Source: a bacterium (lineage in GTDB: Bacteria; Patescibacteriota; Minisyncoccia; Minisyncoccales; PEYH01). Taken from it: a DNA stretch of 10,370 nucleotides. Under the pieces are notes generated by a model that was not told the DNA's origin, searched no databases, and was given only the letters and a program-made list of their open reading frames with translations. The stretch's first letter is position 1. Each line of letters begins with the position of its first letter. Location: the NCBI GenBank assembly GCA_021161645.1, contig JAGHAC010000030.1, forward strand, positions 1 through 10,370, read 5' to 3'. Positions 5,916 to 10,370 of this stretch are shown here, piece after piece. A program made the translations under genes and the position numbers.

Positions 5916-6942
5916 AAAATTTCCATCAGAGCTAAGATATGATGTTATCTCTCGCGACTGGGTGATTATTGCTACCGGAAGGGCAAAAAGGCCCTATATG
6001 TTCAAGAAGGAGAAAAGAGAGAAAATGAAAGTTTCTTCTAAAAATTGTCCTTTTTGTAATTTAGAAACTCAGGAATTTCCTGTGTTAATTTTACGAAAGG
6101 GAAAAGTGGTTGATCTTGAAAAAGAGAAGAAAATTCCAAAAGATTGGACTTTGACGATTATTCCAAATAAGTATCCGGCAGTGATACCAGCAAAAAAAAT
6201 AGAGGTAGTAGAAGAGGGACCTTATTATCATAAAATGGAGGCAGTAGGGTATCATGAAGTTGTGGTTACCAGAAGTCATACAAGATCTCTTGCCAAATTT
6301 TCCTTAGAAGAAATAGAAGAACTACTTTTTGCTTATCAGACAAGATACAATCAGCTCAAGAAAAAGAAATTTGTTAACCATATTTTTATTTTCCACAATC
6401 ATGGTAAAGAAGCAGGCGCCTCTATTGTTCATCCTCATTCTCAGATTATAACTACTCCTCTTTTAGACAAAGATTTAAACCGCGCCCTTATCAATGCCAA
6501 AAGATTTTACAAAAAACAAAAGAAATGTGTTTATTGCGAAATGAATAAGTGGGAGCGTAAACTAAAATCTCGGATTGTTTATGAGACACAACATTTCATT
6601 GCTTTGTGTCCTTATGCTTCAAAAAGCGCCTTTCAAATAATTATCTCCCCCAAGAAGCACAATCCTTATTTTGAAACAATGACTCTTTCTCAAATGAAAG
6701 ATTTAGCAAAGATGGCTTTTGTTATTTTCAGAAAAATCTATAAGGGATTGGGAGATCCAAGTTACAACTTTTATTTTCATACCGCTCCGTCTGACGGGAA
6801 AAAATATCCCTATTATCATTGGCACTGGACTATTATTCCTAAATTTTCAACGCCGGCGGGGTTTGAGATGTCTGCAGGAATGGAGATATCAGTTATTGAA
6901 CCCGAAAGGGCGGCCCAATATTTAAGAAAAGTTACAATTTAA
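5893..6942 (+). CDS. galT: Galactose-1-phosphate uridylyltransferase-like protein (HIT superfamily)
   Basis: Family role: transfer of a nucleotidyl group between a hexose-1-phosphate and a UDP-sugar through a uridylylated histidine. The ATG at 5893 is preferred over the in-frame GTG at 5887 because AAAGGG (5882-5887) sits five bases upstream; this gives 349 residues. Visible motifs, numbered from that start: RYDVISRDWVIIATGRAKRP at 15-34, a CPFC zinc knuckle 52-55, NKYPAV 92-97, GYHEVVV 119-125, the active-site HPH at 180-182 (VHPHSQ), a second CVYC pair 212-215, FHTAP 295-299 and HWH 309-311. All match GalT-type proteins. Only its own unit, with a polyprenyl-phosphate glycosyltransferase and tpiA, gives context; no galK or galE is nearby. 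Another substrate, such as an ADP-sugar, is possible. Confidence 0.87.
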   Translation: MPKKKENKKFPSELRYDVISRDWVIIATGRAKRPYMFKKEKREKMKVSSKNCPFCNLETQEFPVLILRKGKVVDLEKEKKIPKDWTLTIIPNKYPAVIPAKKIEVVEEGPYYHKMEAVGYHEVVVTRSHTRSLAKFSLEEIEELLFAYQTRYNQLKKKKFVNHIFIFHNHGKEAGASIVHPHSQIITTPLLDKDLNRALINAKRFYKKQKKCVYCEMNKWERKLKSRIVYETQHFIALCPYASKSAFQIIISPKKHNPYFETMTLSQMKDLAKMAFVIFRKIYKGLGDPSYNFYFHTAPSDGKKYPYYHWHWTIIPKFSTPAGFEMSAGMEISVIEPERAAQYLRKVTI

Positions 6943-6966
6943 TAGATAAAATTTTCCGCAAAAAAT

Positions 6967-7722
6967 ATGAAGAAAGCCCTAGTGGTAGCAAATTGGAAAT
7001 GTAATCCTTCTACAGAAAGAGAGGTAGGGAAAATTTTAAATGAAGTTAAAAGACAAATAAGAAAGATAACAAATGTTCAAGTGGTGATTTGCCCACCATT
7101 TTTATTTTTACCTTTTTTGAGAGAAAAGATTAAAAACACAAAAATTGTCTTAGGTGCTCAAGATGTATTTTATCAGGGTGGTTCTTTTACAGGAGAAATC
7201 TCTCCAAAAATGTTAAAAAAGTTTGGGGTTAAATATGTCATTACTGGACATAGCGAGAGACGAAAATTAGGGGAAGACGATCAAATTATTAATAAAAAAA
7301 TAAAATCTCTTTTGGAGTTAAAAATGAACCCCATACTTTGTGTGGGGGAAACAAAAGAAATGAGAGAAAAAGAGAAACAATTTGAAGTAGTGGAGAGACA
7401 GATACTTGCAGCTTTAAGAAATGTGAAAAAAACCTTATTAGACAATCTAATTATTGCCTATGAGCCGGTTTGGGCTATTAGTACAAATAAAGGAAAGTTA
7501 TGTAGTTCGGACGATATAATGACAATGAAGCTTTTTATTAAGCAGCTTTTCGAGAAGAACTTTGGTGCGAAAATATCAGAAAAAATCAAAATTTTATATG
7601 GAGGAAGCGTAAATGACAAAAATATTCAATTAGTAAGATCTGCTGGTATAGATGGAGTTTTGGTAGGAGGCGCCTCTCTAAATCCTCAAAAATTTATTTT
7701 AATTTTGAAAGCTTTTTCTTGA
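6967..7722 (+). CDS. tpiA: Triosephosphate isomerase
   Basis: Interconverts dihydroxyacetone phosphate and glyceraldehyde-3-phosphate in glycolysis. The 251-residue protein has normal TIM-barrel length. Catalytic residues are present: N9 and K11 (ANWKCN), H95 (GHSERR, 94-99), E166 (YEPVWA, 165-170). The phosphate-binding GGSV lies at 212-215 and VGGASL at 233-238. The mobile loop 6, usually AIGTGK, reads AISTNK at 170-175, so two loop glycines are replaced by Ser and Asn. From memory, similar AIST loops occur in other CPR enzymes, and the full catalytic set argues for activity. It follows galT by 24 bp with no Shine-Dalgarno motif and probably shares its transcript. It ends in TGA, showing that TGA is a stop codon here. 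Confidence 0.96.
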   Translation: MKKALVVANWKCNPSTEREVGKILNEVKRQIRKITNVQVVICPPFLFLPFLREKIKNTKIVLGAQDVFYQGGSFTGEISPKMLKKFGVKYVITGHSERRKLGEDDQIINKKIKSLLELKMNPILCVGETKEMREKEKQFEVVERQILAALRNVKKTLLDNLIIAYEPVWAISTNKGKLCSSDDIMTMKLFIKQLFEKNFGAKISEKIKILYGGSVNDKNIQLVRSAGIDGVLVGGASLNPQKFILILKAFS

Positions 7723-7730
7723 AGAGGTGC

Positions 7731-7759
7731 TTGTAAATAAATATGGTTTTTGTTAGACT
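7731..7759 (+). promoter_or_regulatory. Candidate promoter giving a near-leaderless ykuK-like transcript
   Basis: TTGTAA at 7731-7736 (4/6 to the -35 consensus), a 17-bp spacer, and TAGACT at 7754-7759 (4/6 to the -10) preceded by TGT at 7751-7753, an extended -10 feature. Transcription would start at about 7766, directly at the ATG at 7768. Matches are moderate and the region is AT-rich, so this is tentative. Confidence 0.4.
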
Positions 7760-7767
7760 TTTAAAGT

Positions 7768-8280
7768 ATGAAAAAGTCAATAATGAAAAATAAATTTTTC
7801 TCCCCCACAAAGGGGTATCTTAGTCTTGACCAAGTAATTGGGGAAATTTTTAAATTTATGGAATCATCGCCGGAGAGAGAATATGAAATTATTGTGGGTT
7901 GCGATTCTTCTTCTGACATAGAGCCGTTTTTTCCCATAGCAGTTGTAGTGTTGAGGAAAAGGTCAGGCGGTAAATTTTTTCTCCAGAAAGTAAAATATCA
8001 TAAAAGGAAGTTTTATAATCTTCACCAAAGAATTTTAGAAGAGGTATATCTTTCCTGTGATCTTGCTCTTTTACTAAGAGGAAAAATTCAGGAAGAATAT
8101 CTCAAAAGAAAGAGTAATTTGAAATATCAGTTTAGATACATTCATGCAGATGTAGGAGAGAACGGCGTTACTAGAGATATGATCAAGGAGGTAGTAGGGC
8201 TTATTAGAGGAAATGGTTTCGAGGCAAAAATAAAACCAGATGCTTATGTTGCTTCAGTGGTGGCTGATAGATATACATAG
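7768..8280 (+). CDS. YkuK/DUF458 family ribonuclease H-like protein
   Basis: The 170-residue product matches the YkuK (DUF458, RNase H-like fold) family from end to end. It has GYLSLDQVIGEI near the N-terminus (16-27) and GCDSSSD at 44-50, carrying the first acidic residue D46. HADVGENG follows at 126-133 with D128, and the C-terminal block VVGLIRGNGFEAKIKPDAY 142-160 leads to SVVADRYT 163-170 with D167. The spaced acidic residues suggest a metal-dependent nuclease-type site, but members of this family have, to my knowledge, no settled function; roles in RNA handling or sporulation-like stress have been guessed elsewhere. Starts at 7768 or 7783 are both possible because MKKSIM contains a second ATG. 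No Shine-Dalgarno motif precedes either. It stands alone between tpiA and the repeat tract. Confidence 0.88.
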   Translation: MKKSIMKNKFFSPTKGYLSLDQVIGEIFKFMESSPEREYEIIVGCDSSSDIEPFFPIAVVVLRKRSGGKFFLQKVKYHKRKFYNLHQRILEEVYLSCDLALLLRGKIQEEYLKRKSNLKYQFRYIHADVGENGVTRDMIKEVVGLIRGNGFEAKIKPDAYVASVVADRYT

Positions 8281-8281
8281 A

Positions 8282-8380
8282 AAAACTCAAAACTCAAAAC
8301 GCCAAAGTCAAAACTCCTGCCCGCTCGGCAGGCAAGGCAAAACGCAAAAGTCAAAACCATAAACCATAAACTATAAACGA
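8282..8380. repeat. Heptamer repeat tract with an internal GC-rich hairpin, upstream of alaS
   Basis: Eleven 7-nt units in strict phase: AAAACTC, AAAACTC, AAAACGC, CAAAGTC, AAAACTC (8282-8316), then a 22-nt GC-rich interruption (8317-8338), then AAAACGC, AAAAGTC, AAAACCA, TAAACCA, TAAACTA, TAAACGA (8339-8380). The interruption forms most of a hairpin, CCTGCC 8316-8321 with GGCAGG 8327-8332 around a five-base loop. No T-tract follows, so it is not a standard terminator. TATAAA at 8372-8377 is a possible -10 for alaS but has no good -35. Units are of the same type as those next to rplF, rplR and inside adk. Confidence 0.9.
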
Positions 8381-8383
8381 TTT

Positions 8384-8390
8384 AGGGGAG
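8384..8390 (+). promoter_or_regulatory. alaS: Shine-Dalgarno sequence of alaS
   Basis: AGGGGAG lies eight bases before the ATG at 8399. It is the clearest ribosome-binding site in the window, where most genes have none, and it fixes the alaS start. Confidence 0.8.
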
Positions 8391-8398
8391 ATTAAAAG

Positions 8399-10201
8399 AT
8401 GAAAAGCCATCAAAGTGTTCGAAAAGAATTCTTAAATTTTTTTGAGAAGCGAGGACACAAAATTGTGCCTTCAAGTTCTTTAATTCCAACTGATCCATCG
8501 GTTCTTTTTACCAGTGCTGGAATGCAGCAATTTAAGTCTCATTTTTTGGGAGAGAAATCTCCTTATGGAAAAAGAGTAGCAAGCTGTCAGAAGTGCTTAA
8601 GAACTTCTGATATAGAAAGCGTTGGAGACGATACTCATCTCACATTTTTTGAAATGCTGGGAAATTTTAGCTTCGGGGATTATTTTAAGAAAGAGACAAT
8701 TAGATATGCTTTAGAATTTTTAACAAAAGAATGTGGCTTACCAGAAGAAAAATTATGGTTTACCTATTTCAAAGGCGATAATAAAATTCCCGAAGATGTG
8801 GAGTCGTTAAAGGCGTTAATAGAATCAGGTATTCATCGAGGTAAGATTATTGGGTGTGGAAGAAAAGATAATTTCTGGGGTCCTACCGGAGTTTCGGGAC
8901 CTTGTGGCCCCACAGTAGAAATTCACTATCAACTTTTTGACAAGCCCTGTTCAAGAAAAGAAAAATGTATTCCCAGCTGCAAGTGTGGAAGATTTGTTGA
9001 AATTTGGAACCTTGTTTTTAATGAGTATTATCAAGACGAAAACAAAAATCTTAAACCGTTGCGTCAAAAGGGAGTAGATACGGGAATGGGATTGGAAAGA
9101 TTAATAGCGGTTGTCAACAACAAAGAGAATATTTTTGAAACAGAGCTTTTTCTGCCAATTATCGAAGTAATTAATTTGCAATCAAAAGAAGATTATACTC
9201 AACATAAACCCGCCTTTAGAATTATTGCGGATCACATAAAAGCAAGTGTATTTTTGATAAGCGAGGGTATTGTTCCGGGAAAAACAGAAAGAGAATATGT
9301 TTTGAGACGTCTTTTGAGAAGATGTATAAGGTATGCTAAAATGATAGAAGCAGATTCTAATCTTTTAATTTCTGTAGCCGAGAAGGTAATTGAAATTTAT
9401 TCTTCTGTTTATCCGGAGCTTTCTCGCAGTAAAGATAAGATTTTTACGGTTATTCAAAATGAAGAAGAGAAGTTTCTTAAAACAATAGATAGAGGATTAA
9501 AAGAGTTTGAAAAAATAGTTCAGAGAGAGAAGAAAATTATTAGAGGAGAAAAAGCATTTTATCTTTATGAAACTTTTGGTTTTCCTTTAGAATTGATTGA
9601 GGAAATTGCTAGAGAGAAAGGGTTAGAAGTTGATAAGGAAGGATTTTTTCTTGCTCAGAAAAAGCATCAGGAAATCTCGCGAACGGGATCAAGTAGGAAG
9701 TTTGGAGGTGTAGGAATAGATCTTATTGACGATCAAAAGGAAAAAGAGAAGGTTGTCAGGCTTCATACAGCAACCCATCTTTTACATCAAGCTTTAAGAA
9801 GTGTGCTGGGGAAAGAAGTTAAGCAGATGGGGTCGGATATTAATCCCGAACGTTTAAGATTTGATTTTTCTTTTCCCAGAAAACTTACGGCAGAAGAAAT
9901 CGAGAAAGTAGAGAAAATTGTCAATGAGCAGATTAAAAAAGGATTGGTAGTGATAAGAAAAGAAATGTCACTTGAGAAGGCATTGAATATAGGAGCCCTA
10001 GCTTTTTTTAGAGAAAGATATCCGGAAAGAGTTTCGGTTTATATTATTGGAGAAAAAGACGATTCTGTTGGTAAGGCTTTTTCTAAGGAAGTTTGCGCTG
10101 GTCCTCATGTGAATAATACAAGTGAGTTAGGAATATTTAGAATTATTAAAGAAGAATCCTGTGGGGCCGGAGTAAGAAGAATTAAAGCGGTATTAGAATA
10201 A
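8399..10201 (+). CDS. alaS: Alanyl-tRNA synthetase, short form lacking beta-barrel and C-Ala domains
   Basis: Charges tRNA-Ala with alanine and clears mischarged Ser/Gly-tRNA. Catalytic domain: PSSSLIPTDPSVLFTSAGM 24-42, motif 2 region CQKCLRTSDIESVGDDTHLT 63-82 with FFEMLGNFSFGDYF 83-96, GPTGVSGPCGP 161-171, EIWNLVFNEY 201-210 and motif 3 GVDTGMGLERL 225-235. The tRNA-recognition helical part follows, with EREYVLRRLLRR 297-308. The editing site is intact: HTATH 456-460 and CAGPH 566-570. At 600 residues it is far below the usual bacterial size of about 870. The beta-barrel linker bearing the SGGQ-type motif, normally before HxxxH, is missing, and the protein stops right after the editing domain, so C-Ala is absent. 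The stop is natural, with no frameshift remnant downstream. A Cys-rich insert (C184, C190, C194, C196) may bind zinc. Confidence 0.96.
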   Translation: MKSHQSVRKEFLNFFEKRGHKIVPSSSLIPTDPSVLFTSAGMQQFKSHFLGEKSPYGKRVASCQKCLRTSDIESVGDDTHLTFFEMLGNFSFGDYFKKETIRYALEFLTKECGLPEEKLWFTYFKGDNKIPEDVESLKALIESGIHRGKIIGCGRKDNFWGPTGVSGPCGPTVEIHYQLFDKPCSRKEKCIPSCKCGRFVEIWNLVFNEYYQDENKNLKPLRQKGVDTGMGLERLIAVVNNKENIFETELFLPIIEVINLQSKEDYTQHKPAFRIIADHIKASVFLISEGIVPGKTEREYVLRRLLRRCIRYAKMIEADSNLLISVAEKVIEIYSSVYPELSRSKDKIFTVIQNEEEKFLKTIDRGLKEFEKIVQREKKIIRGEKAFYLYETFGFPLELIEEIAREKGLEVDKEGFFLAQKKHQEISRTGSSRKFGGVGIDLIDDQKEKEKVVRLHTATHLLHQALRSVLGKEVKQMGSDINPERLRFDFSFPRKLTAEEIEKVEKIVNEQIKKGLVVIRKEMSLEKALNIGALAFFRERYPERVSVYIIGEKDDSVGKAFSKEVCAGPHVNNTSELGIFRIIKEESCGAGVRRIKAVLE

Positions 10202-10280
10202 TTCGCTTGTAATTATCAGCCAATTCATTGGTATTTAAAAAATTCTTTCTTCGCTTCATTTATATTTAAATCTAAGTAAA

Positions 10281-10310
10281 TTGAAAGATATATTTTAGTT
10301 AATATTTAAT
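10281..10310 (+). promoter_or_regulatory. Candidate promoter for the gene starting at 10322
   Basis: TTGAAA at 10281-10286 (5/6 to consensus), an 18-bp spacer and TTTAAT at 10305-10310 (5/6). Initiation would fall near 10317, only a few bases before the ATG. The region is very AT-rich, so chance matches are likely. Confidence 0.35.
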
Positions 10311-10321
10311 CAATAATAAAT

Positions 10322-10370
10322 ATGCCAAAGAAAAAAATTTACGACATAAACCCCCCCCAGGAAAAAGAAG
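10322..10370 (+). CDS. 5' end of an unidentified protein-coding gene
   Basis: An ATG at 10322 opens a frame that reaches the window edge without a stop: 16 complete codons, MPKKKIYDINPPQEKE. The start is basic and then polar/charged; no signal peptide or domain can be judged from so little. I do not recognise the family. Support for it being a gene: it follows a 120-bp non-coding gap after alaS on the same strand, has a plausible promoter upstream, and starts with MPKKK, similar in style to the galT start. There is no Shine-Dalgarno motif. Codons 10-13 contain a run of eight C (10351-10358), very unusual in this AT-rich sequence; a one-base change there would shift the frame. Confidence 0.5.
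   Translation, partial: MPKKKIYDINPPQEKE

Noticed and set aside
2119..7722. Recoding of TGA as glycine (as in Gracilibacteria)
   Set aside because: rplO and tpiA end at TGA exactly where their families end, and no in-frame TGA occurs inside any conserved domain.
8316..8332. Hairpin after the ykuK-like gene as an intrinsic terminator
   Set aside because: The six-pair stem is followed by A-rich DNA, not by a T-tract on the + strand. Read on the minus strand it would be preceded by T-rich DNA, but no minus-strand gene reaches it.
10215..10232. CCAAT-TC-ATTGG palindrome after alaS as a terminator
   Set aside because: The stem is only five AT-rich pairs and lacks an immediate T-run, so it is too weak to call.
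1..10370. A hidden defence, toxin-antitoxin or prophage system
   Set aside because: All substantial frames belong to housekeeping families and every intergenic gap is short or filled by the repeats described; nothing supports such a system here.

Overview
The window is AT-rich chromosomal DNA from a bacterium, most likely a member of the Candidate Phyla Radiation (Patescibacteria, Parcubacteria-like). This placement rests on four observations: rpsE overlaps rplO with no rpmD (L30) gene between them, the alanyl-tRNA synthetase is very short, most start codons lack a Shine-Dalgarno sequence, and intergenic spaces carry A-rich heptamer repeats. TGA ends rplO and tpiA and never interrupts a conserved domain, which argues against the TGA=Gly lineages (Gracilibacteria and Absconditabacteria). 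The exact class cannot be fixed from this window.

Bases 1-5140 hold the 3' half of a spc-type ribosomal operon, all on the + strand: rplF, rplR, rpsE, rplO, secY, an adenylate-kinase-like gene and map. Two pairs overlap (rpsE/rplO by 32 bp, secY/adk by 14 bp). Two intergenic insertions interrupt this compact operon. One is a 101-bp block present in two near-identical copies, each ending exactly at a start codon (rplF and rplR). The other is a 140-bp GC-rich element with 22-bp perfect terminal inverted repeats between adk and map. infA and the alpha-operon genes that often follow map are absent here. A hairpin terminator after map closes the unit.

Bases 5141-7722 form a second + strand unit that begins at an extended -10 promoter right behind the terminator. 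It encodes a GT2 glycosyltransferase of the dolichyl/polyprenyl-phosphate glucosyltransferase type, a GalT-like nucleotidylyltransferase (start inside the upstream gene) and triosephosphate isomerase. Together they suggest sugar-phosphate/sugar-nucleotide metabolism linked to surface glycan building, plus lower glycolysis.

Bases 7723-10370 carry a YkuK/DUF458 RNase H-like gene with a possible near-leaderless promoter, a long heptamer-repeat tract with a GC-rich hairpin in it, alaS encoding a doubly reduced AlaRS (no beta-barrel linker and no C-Ala domain), and the first 16 codons of an unidentified gene containing a run of eight C.

No defence system, prophage, CRISPR array, tRNA or rRNA gene is visible. 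The genes are core housekeeping. The most notable signals are non-coding: a 7-nt-periodic repeat family found upstream of rplF, rplR and alaS and also inside the adk reading frame, and the GC-rich inverted-repeat element.
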